A stretch of DNA of 64,000 bases, from positions 124,001 to 188,000 of the forward strand of contig CBDFIW010000003.1 in NCBI GenBank assembly GCA_965248255.1, written 5' to 3'. Below are positions 25,249 through 32,624 of the stretch, piece by piece. The position numbers and the translations under genes are program-made. The notes below the pieces were generated by a model, which was given only the letters and a program-made list of their open reading frames with translations, was not told the DNA's origin and searched no databases. Position 1 is the stretch's first letter. The number at the start of each line of letters is the position of its first letter. Origin of the DNA: JAKZVK01 sp965248255 (GTDB lineage: Bacteria > Acidobacteriota > Terriglobia > Bryobacterales > UBA6623).

Positions 25249-25863
25249 ATGCGCATCGGCTACGCCCGAGTGTCCACCCTGGACCAAAATCCCGAGTTGC
25301 AAATCCACGCGCTCGAGCAGGCCCAGTGTGAGCGAATCTACACCGAGCAGGCCACCGGCTTCGCCCGCAAACGCCCCCAGCTCGATCGCCTCTTCGGGTC
25401 TCTCCGCGCCGGAGACACCCTGATCGTTTGGCACTTCGACCGCCTCGGGCGCAACGTCCGCCACCTGGTGTCAGTCGTCGAGCGGCTGCGCATCAAGCAA
25501 GTCGGACTGCATTCTCTCACCGAAGGCATCGATACCAATACGGCCATAGGCGAGACCGTCTTCACCGTCATCGCCGCCTTCGCCCAGATGGAGCGGCGGC
25601 TCTTCTTCGAACGCACCCAAGCAGGCATCAAGATTGCCCGCAGAACCAATCCCTATTGGGGCAAGAAGTCGAAGTTCCACGACCCGGAAACCGTTAAGCT
25701 GGTGCAGACCCTGCTTCGGGAAGGCACTATGACCAAGGCCGCCATCGCCCGCAAGATCGGCATTCATCCCTGTACTCTCTACCGCTGGTTCCCCGGCGGC
25801 GACCCCGACAACTTCCAGCCCAACGGAACTCAGCTCGCGTTCTGGAAGTACAAGCGCCCATGA
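25249..25863 (+). CDS. Serine recombinase of the resolvase/invertase family
   Basis: The protein has 204 residues. The N-terminus MRIGYARVSTLDQN carries the nucleophile Ser9. Downstream are the family segments CERIYTEQATGFARKRPQLDRLF, LIVWHFDRLGRNVRHLV with the conserved Asp/Arg residues, and ETVFTVIAAFAQMERRLFFERTQAGI, the long dimer helix. A C-terminal helix-turn-helix (TKAAIARKIGIHPCTLYRWF) binds the site. Length and order match small resolvases and invertases such as Tn3 resolvase or Hin. It overlaps the integrase gene by ATGA, so both recombinases are made together. It may resolve element multimers or invert a segment. Confidence 0.92.
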   Translation: MRIGYARVSTLDQNPELQIHALEQAQCERIYTEQATGFARKRPQLDRLFGSLRAGDTLIVWHFDRLGRNVRHLVSVVERLRIKQVGLHSLTEGIDTNTAIGETVFTVIAAFAQMERRLFFERTQAGIKIARRTNPYWGKKSKFHDPETVKLVQTLLREGTMTKAAIARKIGIHPCTLYRWFPGGDPDNFQPNGTQLAFWKYKRP

Positions 25864-26849
25864 AACTCTCCGAAGCCTGCGAAGCCTACCTGAGTGACAT
25901 GCAGGCGAGGCATCTTCGCGACTCGACCCGCAAACGCTACAAGTCCCTGTTCCGTTCTTGGCAGTCCTACGCTGGCGAGCGCGGGCTTACCGATCTGACC
26001 AGCTTCGACCAGGCCGAGATGCGCGCCTGGCGCGAATCATGGATTTGCAAGCCGAGCACTCAGCGTCTACAGCTCAAGCTATTACGAGCGTTCTTCACCC
26101 ATGCCACTCGAGCGGGATGGATCACCACATCACCGGTAGAGTACCTGAAAGCCCCTAAAGCGCCTGATAAGCCAACCATGCCGCTCTCGAGGGACGAGGT
26201 GGTATCTCTTATTACCGCCGCCGACAAGGCAGGCAAACTGAAAGAACAAGCGCTCATTCTCTTCATGCGCTACTCAGGTCTCTCGATCCGCGATGCCGTC
26301 ACGCTGCGACAGGACGCCATCGACACTCACAGCAACCTTACATTGCGGCGGGCCAAAAGCGGCGAGCTGGTCATGGTTCCACTACACAGCCTAGCGATCG
26401 AGGCCCTTGAGCGAATCACGAGGCCGAACCAGACGTATTACTTCTGGACGGGAAACTCGCAGCCAGTAACCGCGACGAACTACTGGCGACAGCGGTTGCA
26501 TCTCGTCGCTTCTAGGGCAGGGGTCCAAGACTTCAGACCCCATCGCCTTCGAGACACCTTCGCCGTCGAGCTACTCCTCGCCGGCGTTGCGATGCAGAAC
26601 GTAAGCACGCTGCTGGGTCACAGCAGCGTGATCACCACGGAGCGATACTACGCGCCGTGGAACGTGTCCCGCCGTGATCAGCTTGTCGAGATCATGCGCG
26701 CAGTACACGCGTGCGATCCGTTGCCTGAATTGCTCAACAGACACACGCTCAAAACGAACACGGGGGCCGCTGAAACGGCCCCCGATGACAGCCCGGCACC
26801 ACTCTCGGTGATGCGAAGCTCTTCTGTCTACAAGAAGAGTATAGCATAG
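25860..26849 (+). CDS. Tyrosine recombinase/integrase of the element
   Basis: The protein has 329 residues. The N-terminal SAM-like core-binding domain (about 1-95) is followed by the catalytic domain with Arg144 (YSGLSIRDAVTL), Lys166 (RRAKSGE), His228 and Arg231 (PHRLRDTF), His254 (LLGHSSVITT) and the tyrosine at 263 or 264 (ERYYAP). All catalytic positions are present. The extra 60 residues after the tyrosine are Pro/Ala-rich and unusual. It is the last gene of the element, its stop falls within the putative attachment region, and it overlaps the serine recombinase gene by ATGA. It is the likely enzyme for integration and excision. Confidence 0.93.
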   Translation: MKLSEACEAYLSDMQARHLRDSTRKRYKSLFRSWQSYAGERGLTDLTSFDQAEMRAWRESWICKPSTQRLQLKLLRAFFTHATRAGWITTSPVEYLKAPKAPDKPTMPLSRDEVVSLITAADKAGKLKEQALILFMRYSGLSIRDAVTLRQDAIDTHSNLTLRRAKSGELVMVPLHSLAIEALERITRPNQTYYFWTGNSQPVTATNYWRQRLHLVASRAGVQDFRPHRLRDTFAVELLLAGVAMQNVSTLLGHSSVITTERYYAPWNVSRRDQLVEIMRAVHACDPLPELLNRHTLKTNTGAAETAPDDSPAPLSVMRSSSVYKKSIA

Positions 26850-26867
26850 TCAGTTCTTGTAGAACTG
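26819..26867. other. Candidate attR: right boundary of the element
   Basis: Two inverted repeats sit side by side. CTCTTCT (26819-26825) pairs with AGAAGAG (26833-26839), and CAGTTC (26851-26856) pairs with GAACTG (26862-26867). Both contain the same core, TCTACAAGAA, in opposite orientation (26827-26836 and, inverted, 26854-26863). Paired inverted sites with a short centre are typical of tyrosine-recombinase core sites. The integrase ends here and the truncated chromosomal gene ends at 26850. The matching attL would lie outside the window, so this is not proven. Confidence 0.55.
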
Positions 26868-27107
26868 CGCGTCGTAGCCGAACGTTCGAGGGAAACGATA
26901 GATGTTCTCGGATTCCAGCGATGGCGGAACGATTTGCTTTACGCCCGCGTGGAAGAGGACGGTCCAGTTGTCTCCGAAGTTGTAATGGACCGTGAGGAAC
27001 TGCCAGCACAGTGCCAACAGAACAGAGAGGGTCGCGTAGAAGAGGCACGACCGTCCTGGTCCTGCGCCAGCCGGGCCCGGGGCTGCTGCCGGCTGTCCTT
27101 CCGTCAA
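26850..27107 (-). pseudogene. N-terminal fragment of a chromosomal membrane protein, cut by the element
   Basis: The likely start is the TTG at 27107, which overlaps the symporter stop as TTGA. The product has 85 residues: a short tail, one membrane helix (CLFYATLSVLLALCWQFL), then TVHYNFGDNWTVLF, VPPSLESENIYRF and FGYDAQFYKN before a stop. The block from the helix to GYDAQFY is a pattern I recall from the start of long multi-spanning membrane proteins of acidobacteria, which continue with a His/Tyr-rich loop and many more helices. Here the frame ends at the junction with the integrase. The remainder of the gene is expected beyond the left end of the element. Confidence 0.7.
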
Positions 27108-28798
27108 GCGAAGTACACCATCATCCACAACATCAGGCCCACCAGCAGCCATGCCCAGGGGCGTTCGCTGCGCCAGAAGGGGCGCGGGGCCTCGTCGGGC
27201 GCGGACGAATGGTACGCCCACCAGGTAAATGTCTCGCCGTGGCGATTGCGGGAGTGCTGCGTCAAGCGGCTGACCACAATCAGTACCGCCGCCGCGAACA
27301 CCACCGTTAGGGCCGTCCGGTGCATGAAGTTCAGACTCGGTCCGAAAGTTTGGCGAATGGTTTCCGCCAAAGGACCGGACTCACCCGCCCACACGCCGTA
27401 AGCCCGTTCCACAAGAACCGAGAAAAACGGAGCGGACAGAATCGCCGCTACGGCCCCGTGACCGGTGGCGCCGTGCCAGAGGACTCCGATCAAGAACGCC
27501 ACGAGAACGCCCGGTATCAGGTGGCCTTGCTGGCTGGCGATCTTGAGAAAGAAGTTGTCGCCTTCCTTTTCCGTATAGAAAACGGCCGCCAGCGTCGCCG
27601 CGATCACCACTAGCACGACGATCGCCACGCGTCCGACCAACAACAACTCCCGCTGCGAGGCCTTCGGCCGCACATACTTCTTATAGAAGTCAAACGTGAA
27701 GAGCGTCGCGCCCGAGTTCATCATCGAGTCGATGCTCGACAGAATCGCACCGATCAGACCCGCGGTGATGAGGCCCGTCAGACCATATCCGGCGGGCACG
27801 ACAAGGCGGACGAGCAAAGGGAACGCGTCGTCGGGTTGAGGAAGCTCCGAGAGTATCCCCGCGGCGAGCCGTGCCTGGAACAAGTGTCCCGCGGCGATGC
27901 CTCCGGCGATGGCGAAGAAGGGGATCAGCAGCTTGAGGTAGCCCGCGGCGACGATGCCCATGCGCGCGTCGAAGCCGCTGCGGGCGGCGAGCGCCCGCTG
28001 GACGATGAACTGATTCGTGCCCCAGTAGAAGAGATGGAGAAACATCAGCCCCGTCAGTACGCCGGTCCACGGCAGGTCTGGGTGGTCGGGCGGCAGGTAG
28101 AGTTGAAACTTCTGCTCGGCGACGGGTAGCGCGGCGTCGTGGGACATCAAGCCGCCCAGCCCGCCAACCTCGGGCTGGGCGAAGACCAGCAAGGCCACGA
28201 AGATGCCGGCCAGCAGCAAGAGTGTTGACTGGATCACGTCGGTCCAGATGACGGCCTTTAGACCTCCGAGCACGGTGTAGACCGTCGCCACAGTGGCGAA
28301 GATCAGGATCCCGGTGGTGTAGCTGAACTCGAGCGGCGTGTCACGCAACAGGAACATCATCGACCGCGACCCGATGTAGAAGGCCATGACCATCTGAATC
28401 AGGGTGATGACGATCAGCGCGACCAGCGAGTAGAGCACCTGGCAGCGCTGGTCGTAGCGGCGGCCCAGGTATTCGGACAGCGTGTAGACCCGCATCCGGC
28501 GGTAGAGCGGCAGCAGGATGTAGCACAACACCATCAAAGCGGCGATGGCGCCGAGTTCGAAATGCGATTGGGCGAAGCCGACGGAGTAGCCGATGCCCAT
28601 CATGCCGACCAGGTGGTTGGCGCTGACGTTCGTGCCGAAGATCGAACCGGCGACGCCCCACCAGGGTACGTTGCGTCCGGCGAGGAAGAAGTCTTCGGCG
28701 TTGTTCTCCTTGCGGCCGGTCCACAGGCCGACACCCATGATGAGCGCCAGGCTGCCAAGGAAGATGGCGATGTCAAGAGCGGTGAGGGCGACGTTCAC
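27104..28798 (-). CDS. Sodium:solute symporter (SSS/SGLT family)
   Basis: The GTG at 28798 (VNVALTALDIAIFLGSLALIMGVGLW) is chosen because the longer frame to 28885 adds 29 residues with no membrane character. The product has 564 residues with about 13-14 membrane segments. SGLT-family features include GRKENNAEDFFLAGRNVPWWGVAGSIFGTNVSANHLVG near the first helices, LYRRMRVYTLSEYLGRRYDQRCQ, and LITAGLIGAILSSIDSMMNSGATLFTFDFY, which is the sodium-site segment. The substrate cannot be told; sugars, inositol or sialic acid are usual. It is divergently transcribed from the dihydroorotate-dehydrogenase-like gene and coupled at its end to the interrupted membrane-protein gene. Confidence 0.92.
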   Translation of the reverse strand: MNVALTALDIAIFLGSLALIMGVGLWTGRKENNAEDFFLAGRNVPWWGVAGSIFGTNVSANHLVGMMGIGYSVGFAQSHFELGAIAALMVLCYILLPLYRRMRVYTLSEYLGRRYDQRCQVLYSLVALIVITLIQMVMAFYIGSRSMMFLLRDTPLEFSYTTGILIFATVATVYTVLGGLKAVIWTDVIQSTLLLLAGIFVALLVFAQPEVGGLGGLMSHDAALPVAEQKFQLYLPPDHPDLPWTGVLTGLMFLHLFYWGTNQFIVQRALAARSGFDARMGIVAAGYLKLLIPFFAIAGGIAAGHLFQARLAAGILSELPQPDDAFPLLVRLVVPAGYGLTGLITAGLIGAILSSIDSMMNSGATLFTFDFYKKYVRPKASQRELLLVGRVAIVVLVVIAATLAAVFYTEKEGDNFFLKIASQQGHLIPGVLVAFLIGVLWHGATGHGAVAAILSAPFFSVLVERAYGVWAGESGPLAETIRQTFGPSLNFMHRTALTVVFAAAVLIVVSRLTQHSRNRHGETFTWWAYHSSAPDEAPRPFWRSERPWAWLLVGLMLWMMVYFA

Positions 28799-28845
28799 GA
28801 CGGGCCAGCAGGCTGGACGATAGGCGTAACAGCTTAACAGACGAA

Positions 28846-29961
28846 ATGGGGGAGGCACCCGAACATACGAAGACCTGGCATACAATGACGGCGATGGTGA
28901 TGCGAGCGAAGAGCGAACTGCAGTTTGGCCGGTACGACATCGGGCGGTCCTACGACTGGAACTATGAGCACGTGCCGGATCCGCTGGAGAAGGAGGCGCC
29001 CGCCATAGCGGACGAGTGGCAATTCTGCGGCATCCCGGTGGCGTCGCCTCTCGGCATCCCGGCTGGCCCGCTGCTCAACAGCCGCTGGATTCTGTACTAC
29101 GCGCGGTTAGGGTTCGACGTTCTCACGTACAAGACCGTGCGGTCGCGTTACCGCGCTTCGTATGATCCTCCGAACTTACTGCCTGTCGGGATCCAAAACC
29201 TCTTGGGTGAGGGCGGCGAGGTGCCGACCGCTTCGAGCAAGAGTGGGTATAACACCTGGGCCATCTCGTTTGGGATGCCCTCAAAGGAGCCGTCGGAATG
29301 GCGCGCCGATGTGGAGACGGCGCGGCGCGGACTCGGCCCCAAGCAGGTGCTGTCTGTCTCGGTGGTGGCGTCACCGGAAGACGGCTGGACGATGAGCGAG
29401 CTGGCGGACGATTTCGCGCAATGCGCGGCCTGGGCCGTCGATGCCGGGGCGCAGGTGGTGGAAGCGAATCTCTCCTGTCCCAACGTCTGCACGAAGGAGG
29501 CGGACCTCTATCTCGCTGCGGATGCGGCGGGTGAGATCGCCTCGACCATCCGCGCCCGCGTGGGCTGCACGCCTTTGGTGCTGAAGATCGGTCTGTTCCA
29601 GAATGCCGAGCAAGCCGAGGCGTTAGTTCGCGCGGTGAGCCCATACGCCGACGCGCTCAGTTCCACCAACTCCATCACTGCCGCGGTGCGAGGTGCGAAT
29701 GGCGAGCCGCTGTTCGGCGGCCTGCGGCGGGGCATCGGCGGGGCGACCATCCGGTCGCGGTGTAACGACGAGTTGGCGATGTTGTCGCGGATCATCCGCG
29801 AAGCCGGCTCGGCCCTGTTGCTGGTGGGAGTCGGCGGTGTGATGACCGCGGATGACGTGCGGACTCGGCTCAGCGCCGGCGCTCACAACGTGCATCTTGC
29901 CACCGCGCCGATGCTGGACCCCCTCGTGGGCATGAGGATTCGCGAAGAACTAGCCGGCTGA
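28846..29961 (+). CDS. Dihydroorotate dehydrogenase-like FMN oxidoreductase
   Basis: The frame codes for up to 371 residues; ATGs at 28885 and 28894 are possible later starts, as none has a clear ribosome site. The protein is a TIM-barrel flavoprotein of the dihydroorotate dehydrogenase type: PLGIPAGPLLNSRWILYYARLGFDVLTYKTV (first strand and FMN contact), VVEANLSCPNVCTKEADLY (substrate loop, NxSCPN), PLVLKIG (FMN lysine), and LLVGVGGVMTADDVRTRLSAGAHNVHLATA (phosphate-binding end). It lacks the membrane-association helix of class 2 enzymes. With no other pyr gene nearby, the true substrate is uncertain; it could be a dihydropyrimidine or related lactam enzyme. Confidence 0.8.
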   Translation: MGEAPEHTKTWHTMTAMVMRAKSELQFGRYDIGRSYDWNYEHVPDPLEKEAPAIADEWQFCGIPVASPLGIPAGPLLNSRWILYYARLGFDVLTYKTVRSRYRASYDPPNLLPVGIQNLLGEGGEVPTASSKSGYNTWAISFGMPSKEPSEWRADVETARRGLGPKQVLSVSVVASPEDGWTMSELADDFAQCAAWAVDAGAQVVEANLSCPNVCTKEADLYLAADAAGEIASTIRARVGCTPLVLKIGLFQNAEQAEALVRAVSPYADALSSTNSITAAVRGANGEPLFGGLRRGIGGATIRSRCNDELAMLSRIIREAGSALLLVGVGGVMTADDVRTRLSAGAHNVHLATAPMLDPLVGMRIREELAG

Positions 29962-30014
29962 TCCAAGCGTGATCTGAACAAGAGTGTCAGGTCTTGAAGG
30001 AGTGTCTGGGCAAA

Positions 30015-30152
30015 ATGTGGCGTAAGGCTCAAGCCTTGCCGAGTCTCGATTCTTCGAGACTCAGGACGGCAAACGACCGAGCAGCTCCGGTTGGCCGCGG
30101 ACCTGAGAACCGAGGAATCGGTTCTCGGCAAGCCTAGAGGCTTACGCCACAT
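30015..30152. repeat. 138-bp palindromic intergenic repeat, MITE/REP-like
   Basis: The outer arms start ATGTGGCGTAAG (30015) and end CTTACGCCACAT (30152); they stay complementary over about 29 bases with four mismatches (CTC-AAG-CTTGCCGAG side). Two inner hairpins follow: GAGTCTCGA/TCGAGACTC at 30041-30062 and GAACCGA/TCGGTTC near 30110. There is no gene in it. The motif GTGGCGTAAGCCTCTAGGCTTGCC resembles a dispersed repeat I associate with acidobacterial genomes, which is only recollection. Confidence 0.75.
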
Positions 30153-30232
30153 GATCTCCGACTCGTCGGTTTGAGGTCGAAGACCTCGCTAGCCGGCTGA
30201 GGCGGGAAGATCCCGGCCGGGACACGATGCTC

Positions 30233-30514
30233 CTATTCAGACACCCTTCGTCGTATCTCTTCTTCGTACTCGGGGAAGTAGCGGCCGATCACTGGCAGGG
30301 CAAAGCTTCGCAGGATGGACTCTTTGGGTTCGCGCTCGAGGAGAAACTCGAATGAGTGTCGAATCAAGTCCTCCGCGTTTGCATTGCCTCCAGTCAGCTT
30401 GGCGATGTAATCCGGCTGTGCGGTGACCGTGTGGGACGTTCGGCTGCCTCCCTCGATGATGGTGACCAGGTATTCGGCGGCTTGCTGCTTCGCCACTTCG
30501 ATGGTTGCCTTCAT
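30233..30514 (-). CDS. Small conserved hypothetical protein, 93 residues
   Basis: The start at 30514 (MKATIEVAKQQAAEYLVTII) is preferred because GGGAG lies eight bases upstream; the longer frame to 30547 overlaps the end of the upstream gene. The product begins with two beta strands (TIEVAKQQAAEYLVTIIEGGSRTSHTVTA), then a helix with Tyr, Asn and Leu (PDYIAKLTGGNANAEDLIRHSFEFLLEREP), and ends SFALPVIGRYFPEYEEEIRRRV. This layout recurs in short cytoplasmic proteins of unknown function. It follows the GT87 gene by 29 bases and probably shares its transcript. Confidence 0.75.
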   Translation of the reverse strand: MKATIEVAKQQAAEYLVTIIEGGSRTSHTVTAQPDYIAKLTGGNANAEDLIRHSFEFLLEREPKESILRSFALPVIGRYFPEYEEEIRRRVSE

Positions 30515-30543
30515 TGCGGGTCTCCCTTCGGGGTTTCGATCGG

Positions 30544-31860
30544 TCAACGCTTCCCGTTTGCCGCGGTCTCAAGAGCGCCCTTGCCAGTTTCTGCATGGAG
30601 CGGGGCCGTCTCGCCCGTCGAGGACTTCGTGTCGCGACGGCCCGCAAGGAGGAGCGATAGCAACGTCGCGGCCAACAACGTCGTGAGCAGAGCATCGGTC
30701 CCCATCACCTGAAACAGGCGGTGCCACGCAGGTGTCGGCAGAAACACTTGTACGACACCGAGAGCGGCGGCCGAGATCAGGCAGATACGGCCCCACAAAG
30801 GAAACCGGCGGATCGGTCCTGAGACGGCGACCAGGGCCGGCCACACCAGGACGACTAAGGCGCTGTGTTTCTGAGAGTAAGGCTGCAGCAGCACGAGCGC
30901 GCAGAAGGCGAGGCCGTCCACCTCCGGACGGAATCGGTAACGTGAGTTCGTGGCCAGCCACAGCAGCAGGCCGTAGCCGGCGAAAACCACCAGCGCCCAC
31001 AGCACGTCTACCGATTCCGGCGCCAGTGAGGCGAGGTGGATGTTGGGATAAGCCGGATCCGGGAAGCCGCTGTAATCGATCTCGGTCAGATAGCGTGTCA
31101 ACACGCCATGTAGGGACTGGCTCGGAAACCAGATCTGCGCGACGTTGTCGACGATGCCCATTTCTTGCTGGTACCACTCGCCGAGCAACGTGACATTGCT
31201 CTGCCAGCCGAAATAAGCGGAGGGCAGCAGCAGCAAGACCAAGACCACTGCAACCGCCATGGCGGGGATGCGCCACTCGCGGCGGGCGACAAGATAAGGT
31301 GCGAAGAACAACGGCCACACTTTGATCGTGATGGCCAGGCCCAGGCTGAACGCCGAGAGATAAGGACGGTCTCGGGAGTACAGTAGGGCATAAGCGGCCA
31401 GGACGAAAACCAGAAACTGAACATTCCCGTAGCGGAACTCCATCGCCACATAGGGCCCGGCGACGCAGACGGCGATCAATCCATTGGCGGCGCCGCGGAG
31501 CCCCCCGAAACACCGGTGCAGCGCATAGACGAACCATGCCAGGACGCCTGACTTGAGTAACGTCCACAGGAAGGCCGCCGCCTCGAACGGAATGTGCAGC
31601 CATGGGGCCACCATGAAAAGGAACGGAGGAGGATAGCGGTAGTACATGGGCCATTCCATTCCATCGGCGGCGATGCCGTAGGCGGACGTCCCGCGGTAGA
31701 ACACTTTATACGCGATGGAGTAGTAGACGCCAAAGTCGATGGCGAACTCGGTGGCGTAGTAGCTCAGCCCCAGAGCGCAGGCTGCCGCAACGACCCCAAG
31801 GAGGATCGTTCTTGGATTGAGTGGGGCCCCCATGACGTCGTGTCGTTCGTCCGACCTCAA
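30544..31860 (-). CDS. GT87/DUF2029-type polyprenol-phosphate glycosyltransferase
   Basis: The frame codes for 438 residues from a TTG at 31860 that overlaps the acetyltransferase stop as TTGA; an ATG at 31833 (MGAPLNPRTI) is an alternative. There are about ten membrane helices. The first periplasmic loop carries AIDFGVYYSIAYKVFYRGTSAYG, where GT87 enzymes have their catalytic Asp, followed by YYRYPPPFLFMVAPW. The centre has FRYGNVQFLVFVLAAYALLY and LGLAITIKVWPLFFAPYL, both typical of DUF2029 mannosyltransferases. It would move sugars from a lipid carrier at the outer face of the membrane. The C-terminal 40 residues are soluble and polar. Confidence 0.85.
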   Translation of the reverse strand: MRSDERHDVMGAPLNPRTILLGVVAAACALGLSYYATEFAIDFGVYYSIAYKVFYRGTSAYGIAADGMEWPMYYRYPPPFLFMVAPWLHIPFEAAAFLWTLLKSGVLAWFVYALHRCFGGLRGAANGLIAVCVAGPYVAMEFRYGNVQFLVFVLAAYALLYSRDRPYLSAFSLGLAITIKVWPLFFAPYLVARREWRIPAMAVAVVLVLLLLPSAYFGWQSNVTLLGEWYQQEMGIVDNVAQIWFPSQSLHGVLTRYLTEIDYSGFPDPAYPNIHLASLAPESVDVLWALVVFAGYGLLLWLATNSRYRFRPEVDGLAFCALVLLQPYSQKHSALVVLVWPALVAVSGPIRRFPLWGRICLISAAALGVVQVFLPTPAWHRLFQVMGTDALLTTLLAATLLSLLLAGRRDTKSSTGETAPLHAETGKGALETAANGKR

Positions 31861-32615
31861 CAGCGCCTCTTGACGAAGCGCGGGCGGTGGTACACGGTGC
31901 GGAAGCCCAGGCTCTGGTAGAGCCGTTCGGCGCTACTGCCCGTGGCTGTCTCGAGAGTGGTCCAGCGGTTCCCCATGTCCAGCGAATCGGCGACCGCCCG
32001 TCTTACCAGGGCGGAGGCGATGCCCCGCCGGCGGTACTGGGGCAGGACCCCCACGAAGTCAAGGTATCCCATGCCGTCTTGCGAATTCAGCAGAGTCGAA
32101 CCGACCGGCTTGCCGTTAACGCGTACGAGATAGCGTCGGTCGGCGGGGGTCATCAAGACCGTGCGTCCGATGTCTCCTTTCTCCGAGGGTTGCTCGAAGC
32201 TGCGGCACATGACGTCGGCCCAGGCGTCGTAGTGGTCGGGTCCCGCGAGGCTTAGCTCGGCGCCGGTTTCGATGGCGATGCGAGGCGAGGCCGCATCGTA
32301 CACCATGGCGGACGAGAGGGTGCTTTCAACAAAGCCCCGGCGCCGGAGGTGCTCGGCGAAGTTGGCCGGGCGGTCGAGCGGCGAGAGCGTGAAGATGCAG
32401 TCGAAATCCTGGTCCTCGAAAAAGCGGATGGCGTCATCAATGACCCGGTCCGCGTCGGACTTGTCAACGTTGACTCGTGCCGCCCGGTGGCAGTACGAGA
32501 TCCGGAGGTGGCGGTTGCTGAACGCCGTCGCTCCCTCGAGGTCGTAGCTGTCGGACCAGCGCGCGTGCTGCTGGAACCAGGTGTTCTCAAACGCCACCAT
32601 CAATTCGTCGGACAC
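31857..32615 (-). CDS. GNAT-family N-acetyltransferase
   Basis: The protein has 252 residues. The C-terminal half is a GNAT domain: YLDFVGVLPQYRRRGIASALVRRAV is the acetyl-CoA-binding motif A (QxxGxG-like Q-Y-R-R-R-G-I-A), and ERLYQSLGFRTVYHRPRF is the usual final strand and helix. The N-terminal half (about 1-120) is a second, degenerate GNAT-like lobe with DCIFTLSPLDRPANFAEHLRRRGFVE. Substrate is unknown. It is coupled to the GT87 gene by TTGA, which may mean it modifies the same glycan or a cell-surface component. Confidence 0.85.
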   Translation of the reverse strand: MSDELMVAFENTWFQQHARWSDSYDLEGATAFSNRHLRISYCHRAARVNVDKSDADRVIDDAIRFFEDQDFDCIFTLSPLDRPANFAEHLRRRGFVESTLSSAMVYDAASPRIAIETGAELSLAGPDHYDAWADVMCRSFEQPSEKGDIGRTVLMTPADRRYLVRVNGKPVGSTLLNSQDGMGYLDFVGVLPQYRRRGIASALVRRAVADSLDMGNRWTTLETATGSSAERLYQSLGFRTVYHRPRFVKRRC

Positions 32616-32624
32616 TACGATTCC

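Larger units (their letters stand above)
1..26867. mobile_element. Right part of an integrated conjugative element (ICE)
   Basis: This stretch carries a RepB-like primase, ArdC, a coupling protein, VirB11, VirB9, VirB10, VirB5-like, VirB6 and VirB8 proteins, then a serine recombinase and a tyrosine integrase as its last two genes. Ordinary chromosomal genes begin directly after the integrase, and the first of them is cut short, which marks the right boundary near 26,850-26,867. The left end is outside the window because the first gene is already open at position 2. VirB4, a pilin gene and a recognisable relaxase are not seen here, so mobility cannot be judged from the window alone. Cargo includes a Druantia III-like defence cassette and an antisense secreted protein. 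Confidence 0.8.
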
